Positions 10,454 to 20,291 of a DNA stretch of 57,688 bases are shown piece after piece. Origin of the DNA: Agromyces luteolus (GTDB taxonomy: Bacteria; Actinomycetota; Actinomycetes; Actinomycetales; Microbacteriaceae); contig NZ_WODA01000012.1 in NCBI RefSeq assembly GCF_009729855.1, positions 1 to 57,688 of the forward strand. The letters run 5' to 3'. The translations under genes and the position numbers were made by a program. Below the pieces are notes generated by a model. The model did no database searches. It saw only the letters and a program-made list of their open reading frames with translations, and was not told the origin of the DNA. The first letter of the stretch is position 1. Every line of letters begins with the position of its first letter.

Positions 10454-11791
10454 TCAGAGGATCTCGAGGTTGCGGTGCAGCTCGAACGGCGTGACCTGCG
10501 TCCGGTAGTCGCGCCACTCGGCGCGCTTGTTCGCGAGCACGTAGTTGAAGACGTGCTCGCCGAGCGTGTCGGCGACGAGCTCGGAGGTCTCCATGTACTC
10601 GATCGCGTGGTCGAGGCTCGCGGGAAGGGGCCGGTAGCCGAGCGCCCGGCGCTCGCTGTCGGTCAGCGCCCAGACGTCGTCCTCGGCCTCGGAGGGCAGC
10701 TCGTAGCCCTCCTCGATGCCCTTGAGGCCGGCGGCGAGGAGCAGCGAGAAGGCGAGGTAGGGGTTCGCCGCGGAGTCGATGGCGCGGTACTCGACGCGTG
10801 CGCTCTGGCCCTTGTTCGGCTTGTAGAGCGGCACGCGGACGAGCGCCGAGCGGTTGTTGTGGCCCCAGCAGATGAAGCTCGGCGCCTCGTCGCCGCCCCA
10901 GAGACGCTTGTAGGAGTTCACGAACTGGTTCGTGACCGCCGAGATCTCGTTCGCGTGACGGAGCAGGCCCGCGATGAACTGGCGGCCGATCTTGGAGAGC
11001 TGGTACTGCGCGCCGGGCTCGTAGAAGGCGTTCGCATCGCCCTCGAAGAGCGACAGGTGCGTGTGCATGCCCGAACCGGGCTTGTCCGAGAACGGCTTCG
11101 GCATGAACGTCGCGTACACGCCCTGCTCGATCGCCACCTCCTTCACGACCGTGCGGAAGGTCATGATGTTGTCGGCGGTCGTGAGCGCGTCGGCGTAGCG
11201 GAGGTCGATCTCGTTCTGGCCGGGTCCGGCCTCGTGGTGGCTGAACTCGACCGAGATGCCGAGGTCCTCCAGCATGCGGACGGACCGGCGGCGGAAGTCG
11301 TGCGCGGTGCCGCCGGGGACGTTGTCGAAGTATCCCGCCGAGTCGACCGGCTGCGGGCCCTCGGGGCCGTACTTCGACGACTTCAGGAGGTAGAACTCGA
11401 TCTCGGGGTGCGTGTAGAACGTGAACCCGGCGTCGGCGGCGCGAGCGAGCGTGCGCTTGAGGACGTTGCGCGGATCGGCGACGGCCGGCTCGCCGTCGGG
11501 AGTGGTGATGTCGCAGAACATGCGCGCCGTGGGGTCGATGTCGCCCCGCCAGGGCAGCGTCTGGAAGGTGGTCGGGTCGGGGTAGGCGAGCAGGTCTGAC
11601 TCGAAGGTGCGGCTGAGGCCCTCGATCGCCGAGCCGTCGAAGCCGATGCCCTCCGTGAACGCGCCCTCGACCTCGGCCGGCGCGATCGCGACCGACTTGA
11701 GCGTGCCGACGACGTCGGTGAACCAGAGCCTGACGAACTTGACTCCTCGTTCCTCGATGGTCCGGAGAACGAAGTCGCGCTGCTTGTCCAT
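10454..11791 (-). CDS. glnA2: Glutamine synthetase-like enzyme, GlnA2 type
   Basis: 445 residues with the GS fold: FDGSAIEG, the catalytic segment SGMHTHLSLF and the C-terminal NPYLAFSLLLAAGLKGI. It belongs to the GSI-alpha-like group found beside glnE in Actinobacteria (mycobacterial glnA2). The adenylylation tyrosine loop is replaced by DDVWALTDSERRA, so GlnE should not modify it. Members of this group are often dispensable for glutamine synthesis, and some paralogues in Streptomyces glutamylate amines, so true glutamine synthetase activity is not assured. The ATG at 11791 has AGGAAGG upstream; a GTG two codons earlier is possible. Confidence 0.93.
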   Translation of the reverse strand: MDKQRDFVLRTIEERGVKFVRLWFTDVVGTLKSVAIAPAEVEGAFTEGIGFDGSAIEGLSRTFESDLLAYPDPTTFQTLPWRGDIDPTARMFCDITTPDGEPAVADPRNVLKRTLARAADAGFTFYTHPEIEFYLLKSSKYGPEGPQPVDSAGYFDNVPGGTAHDFRRRSVRMLEDLGISVEFSHHEAGPGQNEIDLRYADALTTADNIMTFRTVVKEVAIEQGVYATFMPKPFSDKPGSGMHTHLSLFEGDANAFYEPGAQYQLSKIGRQFIAGLLRHANEISAVTNQFVNSYKRLWGGDEAPSFICWGHNNRSALVRVPLYKPNKGQSARVEYRAIDSAANPYLAFSLLLAAGLKGIEEGYELPSEAEDDVWALTDSERRALGYRPLPASLDHAIEYMETSELVADTLGEHVFNYVLANKRAEWRDYRTQVTPFELHRNLEIL

Positions 11792-11878
11792 GCACACCCT
11801 TCCTCGATGGTCTCAGCGTAGTCGGTCGGGCCCGGCCGTCCCGCCCGGATGACGGCGGTGCTGTGCGAGACTGGCGCC

Positions 11879-12766
11879 ATGTCCGACCACGCATCCGACG
11901 GCGCAGCGACCCCCTCCGAGGCCCCTGTGGCCGAGAACCCCTACGGCGGGGCGTCGAGTGCCGCGAGCGGCCCCAAGCGCGTCCGCACGCGGCACTTCCA
12001 GACCGCCAAGCGCGACGGAATCAAGATCACGGGACTGACGAGCTACGACCAGCTCACCGCGCGCATCTTCGACCGGGCCGGCATCGACTTCCTGCTCGTC
12101 GGCGACTCGGCGGGCAACAACGTGCTCGGCTACGAGACGACCCTCCCCGTCACGGTCGACGAGCTTATCCCCCTCACGCGCGCCGTCGCCGGCGCGGTCG
12201 AGCGCGCGTTCGTCATCGCCGACATGCCGTTCGGCTCGTACGAGAACGGGCCCGACGAGGCGCTGCACACCGCCATCCGCTTCATGAAGGAGGCCGGCGC
12301 GCACGCGGTGAAGCTCGAGGGCGGCGAACGCAGCCAGAAGCAGATCCGCCGGATCGTGGGCGCCGGCATCCCGGTGATGGCGCACATCGGCTACACGCCG
12401 CAGAGCGAGCACGGCCTCGGGGGCCACATCATCCAGGGGCGCGGCGAGGGCGTGAAGCAGCTGCTCGCCGACGCGCAGGCGATCCAGGACGCGGGCGCAT
12501 TCGCCGTCGTGCTCGAGATGGTGCCGGCCGACGCCGCACGCCAGGTCACCGAGCTGCTGCACATCCCGACCATCTCGGTCGGCGGCGGCCCGCACTGCGA
12601 CGGGCAGCTGCTCGTGTGGACCGACTGGGCCGGGCTGACCACGGGGCGCATCCCGCGGTTCGTCAAGCAGTACGCGGACCTCGCGGGGATCCTCGGCGAC
12701 GCGGCGCGCGAGTGGGCGGCGGATGTCGCCTCGGGCGCCTACCCGACGGAGGAGCACTCCTACTGA
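11879..12766 (+). CDS. panB: 3-methyl-2-oxobutanoate hydroxymethyltransferase
   Basis: First committed step of pantothenate (CoA) synthesis: transfers a hydroxymethyl group from 5,10-methylenetetrahydrofolate to 2-oxoisovalerate. It has 295 residues, with an extra N-terminal stretch of about 35 residues (Ala/Ser/Pro-rich) before the (beta/alpha)8 barrel. Family motifs are seen: ITGLTSYDQLTARIFD, FLLVGDSAGNNVLGYETTLPV (metal-binding Asp), ADMPFGSY, VKLEGG, GIPVMAHIGYTPQ and VLEMVP with the catalytic Glu. The ATG at 11879 follows GAGACT by 6 bases, a weak leaderless-type context. panC and panD are not in the window. Confidence 0.95.
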   Translation: MSDHASDGAATPSEAPVAENPYGGASSAASGPKRVRTRHFQTAKRDGIKITGLTSYDQLTARIFDRAGIDFLLVGDSAGNNVLGYETTLPVTVDELIPLTRAVAGAVERAFVIADMPFGSYENGPDEALHTAIRFMKEAGAHAVKLEGGERSQKQIRRIVGAGIPVMAHIGYTPQSEHGLGGHIIQGRGEGVKQLLADAQAIQDAGAFAVVLEMVPADAARQVTELLHIPTISVGGGPHCDGQLLVWTDWAGLTTGRIPRFVKQYADLAGILGDAAREWAADVASGAYPTEEHSY

Positions 12767-12794
12767 GCGGCCACCGGGCCCGCCGGGCCGGGCG

Positions 12795-12980
12795 TCACTC
12801 CTCGGCGGCGTCCTCCTCGGCCCATTTCGCGCTGTTGGCACGGAGGATCTCCAGCGCCTGCTCGGCCTCCGCGCGCGTCTCGAACGGACCCACGCGCTCG
12901 ACGGCCGGCGAGACGAATCCCTCCTCGACCTCACCGGTGTTGAGGTTGTACCAGAACTGATGCTCCACGTCCCTCGACAT
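12795..12980 (-). CDS. Small SPOR-domain-like protein
   Basis: 61 residues, acidic, no membrane segment. The pattern YNLNTGEVEEG-F....R.GPFETRAEAEQALE resembles the short actinobacterial SPOR-like proteins (GPF.TRAEAE is the hallmark). The SPOR fold usually binds denuded peptidoglycan, but this soluble form has no signal peptide and its role is unknown. It is divergent from map, with only 11 bp between the start codons and interlocking promoters. Confidence 0.85.
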   Translation of the reverse strand: MSRDVEHQFWYNLNTGEVEEGFVSPAVERVGPFETRAEAEQALEILRANSAKWAEEDAAEE

Positions 12981-12992
12981 AGGCTGATCCTA
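12980..12992. promoter_or_regulatory. Interlocked bidirectional leaderless promoter pair
   Basis: The gap between the two ATGs is AGGCTGATCCT (12981-12991). Forward: TAGGCT (12980-12985), 6 bases, ATG of map. Reverse: TAGGAT (12992-12987), 6 bases, ATG of the SPOR gene. Each -10 hexamer starts with the complement of the first base of the opposing start codon, so the two polymerase sites overlap almost completely. Confidence 0.65.
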
Positions 12993-13855
12993 TGCCCAAG
13001 GACCCCGCCGGTCGCCTGATCCCCGGCCGACTCTCACCCCTGCGCGCCGTCCCGGCGTCGATCCCGCGACCCGAGTACGTGGGACGCGCGGCGCCGTCGC
13101 CGAACACGCGCGGCGACCGCTACTCCCCCGCCGAGGTCGAGCGGATCCGGGCCGCCGGGCGCGTCGCGGCCGGCGCGATCGCGGCCGCCGCGGCCGCCAT
13201 CCGTCCCGGCGTGACGACCGACGAACTCGACCGGATCGCGCACGAGCACGTCATCGACCGCGGTGCCTACCCGTCGACGCTCGGCTACCGCGGGTACCCG
13301 AAGTCCTCGTGCACGTCGGTGAACGAGGTGATCTGCCACGGGATCCCCGACGACACCGTCCTCGCCGACGGCGACCTCGTCAACCTCGACGTGACCGCCT
13401 ACCTCGACGGCATGCACGGCGACACGAACGCCACCTTCGTGGTCGGCGAGGCCGACGAGGAGGCGCGGCTGCTCGTCGATCGCACGCGCGAGGCGCTGGC
13501 CCGCGGCATCCGCGCCGTCGCCCCCGGTCGACAGGTGAACGTCGTCGGCCGCGCCATCGAGTCGTACGCCAGGCGCTTCGGCTACGGCGTCGTGCGCGAC
13601 TACACGGGCCACGGCGTCGGGCGCGCGTTCCACACCGGGCTCGTCATCCCCCACTTCGACGACCCGAACGCCACGACGGTGCTCGAGACCGGCATGGTGT
13701 TCACGATCGAGCCCATGCTGACGCTCGGGACGACCGAGTGGGACCTCTGGGAGGACGACTGGACCGTCGTCACCCGCGACCGGTCGCTCACCGCGCAGTT
13801 CGAGCACACGCTCGTCGTCACCGAGCGCGGCGCCGAGATCCTGACCCTGCCCTGA
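12992..13855 (+). CDS. map: Methionine aminopeptidase, type I
   Basis: Removes N-terminal Met from nascent proteins; cytoplasmic dimetal enzyme. It has 287 residues, including an actinobacterial N-terminal extension of about 40 residues with a P-x-x-x-RPEYVG stretch. Metal ligands are visible in family order: [18 protein letters not shown] (two Asp), [11 protein letters not shown] (His), FTIEPML (Glu) and QFEHTLVVT (Glu). [19 protein letters not shown] is the substrate-pocket motif. The start ATG directly follows a TAGGCT -10 box. It is probably essential, which makes the shared promoter with the SPOR gene notable. Confidence 0.97.
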   Translation: MPKDPAGRLIPGRLSPLRAVPASIPRPEYVGRAAPSPNTRGDRYSPAEVERIRAAGRVAAGAIAAAAAAIRPGVTTDELDRIAHEHVIDRGAYPSTLGYRGYPKSSCTSVNEVICHGIPDDTVLADGDLVNLDVTAYLDGMHGDTNATFVVGEADEEARLLVDRTREALARGIRAVAPGRQVNVVGRAIESYARRFGYGVVRDYTGHGVGRAFHTGLVIPHFDDPNATTVLETGMVFTIEPMLTLGTTEWDLWEDDWTVVTRDRSLTAQFEHTLVVTERGAEILTLP

Positions 13856-13903
13856 GCGGGTCGACGGGCCCGAGCCGGGCGCGGACTCGCGACGCCCGCG
13901 CGG

Positions 13904-13909
13904 TATCGT
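13904..13909 (+). promoter_or_regulatory. -10 element of ppgK, leaderless type
   Basis: TATCGT, then 6 bases, then ATG at 13916; no ribosome-binding site is visible. Confidence 0.5.
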
Positions 13910-13915
13910 GGCGCC

Positions 13916-14671
13916 ATGGCGACTGAACGCGCGATCGGCATCGACATCGGCGGAACCGGCATCAAGGGTGCGGTGGTCGACCTCGGCACCGGCGAACTCG
14001 TCACCGACCGCATCAAGGTGAAGACGCCGCCCGGCGGCCGGCCGGCCGACATCCTCGAGGCCACCGGCGAACTCCTCGCCGAGGTCGCGGACCGCGGCCA
14101 CACGTCGCTCCCGCTCGGCGTGTGCTTCCCCGCGATCGTCAAGCACGGTCGCACGCTGTCCGCGGCGAACGTCTCGGACGAGTGGATCGGCCTCGACGCC
14201 GAGCAGATGTTCGAGAAGGAGCTCCGCAGCGAGATCCACTTCATCAACGACGCGGATGCCGCCGGCTACGCCGAGGCGAACTTCGGCGCCGCGAAGGACG
14301 AGGACGGCCTCGTCATCCTCACGACGCTCGGTACCGGGATCGGCTCGGCGCTCGTCTTCGACGGCGTCGTGGTGCCGAACAGCGAGCTCGGGCACCTCGA
14401 GATCGACGGCCACGACGCCGAGACGCGCGCCGCGTACTCCGTGATGGAGCGCGAGGGCCTGTCGTGGAAGCACTGGGCGGAGCGGCTCCAGCGCTACTAC
14501 GCGCACGTGGAGTTCCTGTTCTCCCCCGACCTGTTCATCGTGGGCGGCGGCGTGTCGAAGCACCACGAGCACTTCCTGCCGCTGCTCGACCTGAAGACGC
14601 CGATCGTGCCGGCCGTGCACCGCAACAACGCGGGCATCCTCGGCGCCGCCGCGCTCGCGGCGAAGTTCTGA
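13916..14671 (+). CDS. ppgK: Polyphosphate glucokinase (ROK family)
   Basis: Phosphorylates glucose using polyphosphate and usually ATP. It has 251 residues, the usual length for PPGK and shorter than typical ROK kinases. Motifs: the phosphate-1 loop IGIDIGGTGIKGAVVD at 6-21, FPAIVKHGRTLSAANVSDEWIG, the catalytic region FINDADAAGYAE, and LTTLGTGIGSAL. The C-terminal half carries VEFLFSPDLFIVGGGVSK. No ROK-type zinc-binding cysteine cluster is present, which supports PPGK over a NagC-type regulator. It lies downstream of map and convergent with the RNase P RNA gene. Confidence 0.92.
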   Translation: MATERAIGIDIGGTGIKGAVVDLGTGELVTDRIKVKTPPGGRPADILEATGELLAEVADRGHTSLPLGVCFPAIVKHGRTLSAANVSDEWIGLDAEQMFEKELRSEIHFINDADAAGYAEANFGAAKDEDGLVILTTLGTGIGSALVFDGVVVPNSELGHLEIDGHDAETRAAYSVMEREGLSWKHWAERLQRYYAHVEFLFSPDLFIVGGGVSKHHEHFLPLLDLKTPIVPAVHRNNAGILGAAALAAKF

Positions 14672-14698
14672 ACCGCGTGCCCGCGCGGGGCGGGCGAG

Positions 14699-15080
<382 letters not shown>

Positions 15081-15115
15081 TCCTCAAGGCTACCGCCCCG
15101 AACGCGGCGCGTCGC

Positions 15116-15853
15116 TCAGAGTCCCGACTCGGCCGTGCGGACCAGGATCCGGTCGCACTCCGGGCACTGCACGACCTCGTCGTCGGCGGCACGACGGACG
15201 GCCTCGAGGTCGGACCCGGTGAGCGTGATCGTGCAGCCGCCGCACGTGCGCTGGCGCAGGAGCGCCGCGCCGATGCCGCCGCCGCGCACCCGGCGGTCCT
15301 CGTAGAAGCGCAGCAGGTCGTCGGGGATCGTCCCGGCGAGGGTCGCCCGATCGCGCTCGGCCTGCTCGCGCTCCGTGCCGAGGCCCCCGGCCGCGTCGTC
15401 GCGGGCCGCCTCGAGCGACGCCGTCGACTCGGCGAGCTCGGCGCGCTCGCGATCGATTCCGGCCACGTGGGCCTCGGCCTCCTCGACCTTCTCCATCACG
15501 ATGAGCTCGGCGTCCTCGAGGTCGCTGAGGCGCTTCCGGAGCGATGCGAGCTCGGCCTCGAGCGCCTGGACGTCCTTCAGCGACGAGGTGTGCGTCAGCC
15601 GGTCGCCGTCGCGCGCGATGCGCTTCTCGACCACCTCGACGTCGGACTCGATGCGTCCGAGCTCGGTCCGTGCGTCCTCGAGGGTCCCGACCGCCTCGGC
15701 GCGCCGGCCGCGGACCGCGGTGTCGCGCTCCGCGAGCGAGGCGAGCTCGGCCGTCTGGGGCAGTGAGCGGAGGCGGTGGGCGAGCTGCTGCAGACGGGTG
15801 TCGACGGCCTGGAGGCGGAGCAGCTGCTCCTGGTCGGCGGGGCTGGCCTTCAC
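15116..15853 (-). CDS. Coiled-coil protein with C4 zinc ribbon
   Basis: 245 residues. Most of the chain (about 5-185) is a long helical hairpin rich in Arg, Glu, Ala and Leu; the C-terminus is a zinc ribbon with CGGCTITL and CPECDRIL (two CxxC pairs). This is the CT398/HP0958-like fold (zf-RING_7 family), widely conserved beside the Nif3-like gene in Actinobacteria. Suggested roles in other bacteria include nucleic-acid binding or RNA handling; none is proven here. It lies 58 bases downstream of the Nif3 gene in the same direction. Confidence 0.92.
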   Translation of the reverse strand: MKASPADQEQLLRLQAVDTRLQQLAHRLRSLPQTAELASLAERDTAVRGRRAEAVGTLEDARTELGRIESDVEVVEKRIARDGDRLTHTSSLKDVQALEAELASLRKRLSDLEDAELIVMEKVEEAEAHVAGIDRERAELAESTASLEAARDDAAGGLGTEREQAERDRATLAGTIPDDLLRFYEDRRVRGGGIGAALLRQRTCGGCTITLTGSDLEAVRRAADDEVVQCPECDRILVRTAESGL

Positions 15854-15911
15854 GTGGTGCTCCTCGTGGGTTCGGGGTGGATCGAGGTCTGGGCGTTCGG
15901 CGTCGGACGGG

Positions 15912-16733
15912 TCACTGGACGACCTGGAAGTCCCACGGGTCGGTGCGGAGGTCGCTCACCACGACCTCGAGCTCGGGGTGCGCCTCGCGGAGCTCCCGGG
16001 CAGCGGCATCCAGCCAGAGCCACTCGCTCGCCCAGTGCGAGACGTCGACGAGTGCGGGGCCGCCGCCGAGCATCGCCTGCTCGCGGGCCTCGGAGGCCGG
16101 GTGGTGACGCAGGTCGGCGGTGACGTACGCGTCGGCGGTGCGCACGGCCTCGTGCGACAGGAGCGAGTCGCCGGCACCGCCGCAGACGGCGACGGTCCCG
16201 ACGGGGTCGTCGAACCCGCCGGCGACGCGCACGCCCGTCGCCGTGGGCGGCAGGATGTCCGCGAGGCGGCGCGCGAGGCGGCCGAGCGTCGTCGGTTCGG
16301 CGAGGCGCCCCACGCGACCGAGTCCGCGCGCGGCATCCGTCGCGTTCGGCACGATCGGAGCGACCTCGACGAGGCCGAGGCGCTCGGCGAGCACCGCGGA
16401 GGTGCCGGTCTCGACGATGTCGGCGTTCGTGTGCGCCCCCACGAGCGCGCAGTCGGCGCGGATGAGCTTCGCGAGCAGCGCGCCCTTGTAGCGGTCCTCC
16501 GCGATCGACGTGACGCCGCGGAGCAGCAGCGGATGGTGCGCCACGACCAGGTCGGCGCCGGAGGCGACGGCCTCGTCGACGGTCGCCGCGACGGCGTCGA
16601 CCGTCAGCAGGACGCGCTCGACGTCGCGCGACGGATCGCCGGTCACGAGCCCGGGCGCATCCCACGGCTCGGCGCCGGCAGCAGGCCAGAGTCGTTCCAC
16701 GGTCGAGAGGACGTCGGCGAGGCGGACTGGCAC
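15912..16733 (-). CDS. Nif3-like dinuclear metal-centre protein
   Basis: 273 residues, hexameric family with a di-metal site (often annotated as a GTP cyclohydrolase I type 2 homologue, without firm function). The metal-binding pattern is present: VVAHHPLLLRG near residue 63, GAHTNADIV near 100, and C-terminal VTADLRHHPASEA and DVSHWASE. The GTG start at 16733 leaves a short gap to tRNA-Val upstream. It forms an operon with the zinc-ribbon coiled-coil gene, a pairing common in Actinobacteria. Confidence 0.93.
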   Translation of the reverse strand: MPVRLADVLSTVERLWPAAGAEPWDAPGLVTGDPSRDVERVLLTVDAVAATVDEAVASGADLVVAHHPLLLRGVTSIAEDRYKGALLAKLIRADCALVGAHTNADIVETGTSAVLAERLGLVEVAPIVPNATDAARGLGRVGRLAEPTTLGRLARRLADILPPTATGVRVAGGFDDPVGTVAVCGGAGDSLLSHEAVRTADAYVTADLRHHPASEAREQAMLGGGPALVDVSHWASEWLWLDAAARELREAHPELEVVVSDLRTDPWDFQVVQ

Positions 16734-16790
16734 CCACTCACCCTATCGCCGCCGCGGGCTCCGGCCCGGTCGAGGGTGATCGATCGACGG

Positions 16791-16863
16791 TGGGCCCTGC
16801 CGGGCTCGAACCGACGACATCCACGGTGTAAGCGTGGCGCTCTACCAACTGAGCTAAAGGCCC
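16791..16863 (-). tRNA. tRNA-Val (anticodon TAC)
   Basis: 73 bases including the discriminator A. The acceptor stem GGGCCTT pairs with AGGGCCC; the D arm has TAGCTCAGTTGGTAGAGC; the anticodon stem CCACG/CGTGG closes the loop CTTACAC, giving anticodon TAC (Val, GUA codons); the T arm has GGTTCGAGCC. CCA is not encoded. Confidence 0.96.
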
Positions 16864-16927
16864 CTCGCCGCGTGCGGCGGCACTTCGATCGTAGCGTCGC
16901 GCGGACGCGGCATCCGCTCGCCCTCGC

Positions 16928-17389
16928 CTAACCGAGCGATGCGAGAGCCTCGCGATACGCCTCGAGCGGGCGCGCCTCCCCGGGCGCAGCCTCGAACGAC
17001 GAGCGGATGACGCCGTCGGCACCGATCGCGAACGACGCGCGCCGCGCGAACCCGGCCGCCTCGTCGAAGGCGCCGTAGGCACGCGCGACCGCGCCGTGCG
17101 GCCAGAAGTCGGAGAGGAGGGTCAGCCCGATGTGCTCCTCCTCCGCCCATGCTCGCAGCGCGTGCTTCGAGTCGACCGAGGCGACGAACAGCTCGGCGCC
17201 CGCGGCCTCGAACATCGGCAGAGCGGCATCCAGCTCGCCCAGTTCGCGAGTGCAGATGCGGGAGAAGGCGAACGGCACGAACGCGAGGACCACGGGCCGG
17301 ATGCCGCGCCGATCGCCGAGGCGCTGCGGCGCGCCGTGCTGATCGGGCAGTGCGAATCCGGGGGCGAGCGCCCCGTGGCCGAGGATCAC
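16928..17389 (-). CDS. Peroxiredoxin, AhpE-like
   Basis: 153 residues, the length of one-Cys AhpE peroxiredoxins. The peroxidatic Cys46 sits in VPFAFSRICTREL (the family's P-x-x-x-S/T-x-x-C), and no clear resolving cysteine follows, so reduction by an external thiol is likely. It would reduce peroxides or peroxynitrite in the cytoplasm. The GTG at 17389 was chosen because GAGGGAGG lies just upstream and the protein then begins like the family; the frame is open further upstream. Divergent from aceE. Confidence 0.9.
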   Translation of the reverse strand: MILGHGALAPGFALPDQHGAPQRLGDRRGIRPVVLAFVPFAFSRICTRELGELDAALPMFEAAGAELFVASVDSKHALRAWAEEEHIGLTLLSDFWPHGAVARAYGAFDEAAGFARRASFAIGADGVIRSSFEAAPGEARPLEAYREALASLG

Positions 17390-17550
17390 GAGCGCCTCCC
17401 TCGGGTTCCGTCTGGACGCGCGCCAGCCTAGCCCGCCATGCCGCCCCGTAGAATCACTAGGATGGCGTGGTGCCCCCCGACCGTGACCCGGTCTTCGTCG
17501 TGCGCAACGCACGGTCAAGAGGCACGATCTGCTGAAGAGAGAGGTCGAGT

Positions 17551-20277
17551 GTGACTGTCAACGACCAGGACCCGTACTCGGTCGAGGCGATGGACTCCGA
17601 TCCGGAGGAGACCAACGAGTGGGCGGAGTCCCTCGACGCCCTCGTCGCCGAGAAGGGCCACCAGCGCGGGCGCGAGATCATGCTCAGCCTGCTCAAGCGC
17701 TCCAAGGAGCTCCACCTCGGCGTCCCGATGGTGCCGACCACGGACTACCTGAACACCATCGCGCCGGAGAACGAGCCGGAGTTCCCCGGCGACGAGGAGC
17801 TCGAGCGGCGCTACCGCGCGTGGATCCGCTGGAACGCCGCGATGACCGTGCACCGCGCGCAGCGACCCGGCATCGCCGTCGGCGGCCACATCTCGACGTA
17901 CGCGTCGTCGGCCGCGCTCTACGAGGTCGGCTTCAACCACTTCTTCCGCGGCCAGGACCACCCGGGCGGCGGCGACCAGATCTTCGTCCAGGGTCACGCC
18001 TCCCCCGGCACCTACGCCCGGGCGTTCCTCGAGGGACGGCTCTCGACCGACCAGCTCGACGGCTTCCGCCAGGAGAAGTCGCACGCGCCGGCGGGCCTCT
18101 CGTCGTACCCGCACCCGCGGCTCATGCCCGAGTTCTGGCAGTTCCCGACCGTGTCGATGGGACTCGGCCCGATCAACGCGATCTACCAGGCGCAGGCGAA
18201 CAAGTACCTCACCAACCGCGGCATCAAGGACGCCTCCGACCAGCACGTCTGGGCATTCCTCGGCGACGGCGAGATGGACGAGGTCGAGAGCCGCGGCCAG
18301 CTCCAGGTCGCCGCGAACGAGGGCCTCGACAACCTCACCTTCGTCATCAACTGCAACCTGCAGCGGCTCGACGGCCCCGTGCGCGGCAACGGCAAGATCA
18401 TCCAGGAGCTCGAGAGCTTCTTCCGCGGCGCCGGCTGGAACGTCATCAAGGTCGTCTGGGGCCGCGAGTGGGACGACCTGCTCGCACGCGACCACGACGG
18501 CGCGCTGCGCAACCTCATGAACGTGACGCCCGACGGCGACTACCAGACCTATAAGGCGGAGTCCGGCGCGTACGTGCGCGAGAACTTCTTCGGCCGCGAC
18601 CCCCGCGCGCTCGAGCTCGTCAAGGACCTCTCGGACGAGCAGATCTGGAACCTCAAGCGCGGCGGCCACGACTACCGCAAGGTCTACGCGGCGTTCAAGG
18701 CCGCGACCGAGCACAAGGGCCAGCCCACCGTCATCCTCGCCAAGACCATCAAGGGCTACGGCCTCGGTCCGGCCTTCGAGGGGCGCAACGCGACGCACCA
18801 GATGAAGAAGATGACGCTGGACAACCTGAAGACGTTCCGCGACACCATGCGCATCCCGATCTCCGACGCGCAGCTGGAGGAGAACCCCTACCTCCCGCCG
18901 TACTACCACCCCGGCCACGACGACGAGGCGATCCAGTACCTCCACGAGCGTCGCCGCGAGCTCGGCGGCTACCTGCCCGAGCGCCGGTCGAACCACACCG
19001 CGATCTCGCTGCCCGACGACTCGGCGTACGCGATCGCGAAGAAGGGGTCGGGCACGCAGGAGATCGCGACGACCATGGCGTTCGTCCGGCTCCTGAAGGA
19101 CCTCATGCGGTCGAAGGACTTCGGCAACCGCATCGTGCCGATCATCCCCGACGAGGCCCGCACCTTCGGCATGGACGCGTTCTTCCCGAACGCGAAGATC
19201 TACAACCCGATGGGCCAGCACTACACGTCGGTCGACCGCGAGCTGCTCCTGGCCTACAAGGAGAGCCCGCAGGGCCAGATCGTCCACGTCGGCATCAACG
19301 AGGCCGGCGCGCTCGCGGCGTTCACGGCCGTCGGCACGTCGTACTCGACGCAGGGCGAGCCGCTCATCCCGATCTACGTCTTCTACTCGATGTTCGGGTT
19401 CCAGCGCACGGGCGACGCGATGTGGGCGGCGGGCGACCAGATGGCTCGCGGCTTCATCATCGGCGCGACGGCCGGCCGGACCACGCTCACGGGCGAGGGC
19501 CTGCAGCACGCCGACGGCCACTCGCCGCTGCTCGCGGCGACGAACCCCGCGGTCGTCTCGTATGACCCCGCCTACGGCTACGAGATCGGCCACATCATGC
19601 GGTCGGGCCTCGACCGCATGTACGGCGGCAGCCACGCCGACCCCAACGTCATGTACTACCTGACGGTCTACAACGAGCCGCTCGTGCAGCCCGCCGAGCC
19701 CGAGTCGGTCGACGTGGACGGCATCGTCCGCGGCATCCACCGCATCGCGGAGGGCTCGGGCGACGGCCCGAAGGCCCAGCTGCTCGCCTCGGGCGTCGCG
19801 GTTCCGTGGATCATCGAGGCGCAGCACCTGCTCGCGCAGGACTGGGGCATCTCGGCCGACGTGTGGTCGGTGACCAGCTGGTCGGAGCTCGCGCGCGACG
19901 GCCTCCGTGCCGACGAGCACAACTTCCTCCACCCGGAGGCCGACCGCCACGTGCCGTACCTGACGCAGAAGCTCGCGGGCGCCCGCGGACCCTTCGTCGC
20001 GGTGTCCGACTACATGCACGCCGTGCAGGAGCAGATCCGGCCGTACGTGCCGGGCCAGTACGCGACGCTCGGCGCCGACGGCTTCGGCTTCTCCGACACA
20101 CGTCCGGCGGCCCGTCGGTTCTTCAAGATCGACGGTCCCTCGGTCGTGGTCCGGACGCTGCAGCTCCTCGCCGAGCGCGGCGAGGTCGATCGCTCGCTCC
20201 CGGCGCAGGCGATCGAGCGGTACCGGCTCCACGACGTGAACGCGGGCACGACCGGCAACGCCGGCGGCGAGAGCTAG
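17551..20277 (+). CDS. aceE: Pyruvate dehydrogenase E1, homodimeric type
   Basis: Thiamine-diphosphate enzyme that decarboxylates pyruvate and acetylates E2. It has 908 residues, matching the single-chain AceE family. It shows [20 protein letters not shown] near the N-terminus, the ThDP motif [14 protein letters not shown] (residues about 232-245) with [16 protein letters not shown], and a transketolase-like central domain with [20 protein letters not shown]. The GTG start at 17551 has AGAGAGG 8-10 bases upstream. A TAGGAT -10 candidate near 17458 would give an untranslated leader of about 80-90 bases. fasR and the fab genes follow, linking acetyl-CoA supply with fatty-acid synthesis. Confidence 0.97.
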   Translation: MTVNDQDPYSVEAMDSDPEETNEWAESLDALVAEKGHQRGREIMLSLLKRSKELHLGVPMVPTTDYLNTIAPENEPEFPGDEELERRYRAWIRWNAAMTVHRAQRPGIAVGGHISTYASSAALYEVGFNHFFRGQDHPGGGDQIFVQGHASPGTYARAFLEGRLSTDQLDGFRQEKSHAPAGLSSYPHPRLMPEFWQFPTVSMGLGPINAIYQAQANKYLTNRGIKDASDQHVWAFLGDGEMDEVESRGQLQVAANEGLDNLTFVINCNLQRLDGPVRGNGKIIQELESFFRGAGWNVIKVVWGREWDDLLARDHDGALRNLMNVTPDGDYQTYKAESGAYVRENFFGRDPRALELVKDLSDEQIWNLKRGGHDYRKVYAAFKAATEHKGQPTVILAKTIKGYGLGPAFEGRNATHQMKKMTLDNLKTFRDTMRIPISDAQLEENPYLPPYYHPGHDDEAIQYLHERRRELGGYLPERRSNHTAISLPDDSAYAIAKKGSGTQEIATTMAFVRLLKDLMRSKDFGNRIVPIIPDEARTFGMDAFFPNAKIYNPMGQHYTSVDRELLLAYKESPQGQIVHVGINEAGALAAFTAVGTSYSTQGEPLIPIYVFYSMFGFQRTGDAMWAAGDQMARGFIIGATAGRTTLTGEGLQHADGHSPLLAATNPAVVSYDPAYGYEIGHIMRSGLDRMYGGSHADPNVMYYLTVYNEPLVQPAEPESVDVDGIVRGIHRIAEGSGDGPKAQLLASGVAVPWIIEAQHLLAQDWGISADVWSVTSWSELARDGLRADEHNFLHPEADRHVPYLTQKLAGARGPFVAVSDYMHAVQEQIRPYVPGQYATLGADGFGFSDTRPAARRFFKIDGPSVVVRTLQLLAERGEVDRSLPAQAIERYRLHDVNAGTTGNAGGES

Positions 20278-20291
20278 CAGGCGTTCCGACG

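Noticed and set aside
9532..11599. Long plus-strand frames over glnE and glnA2
   Set aside because: Shadows of two firmly identified minus-strand genes.
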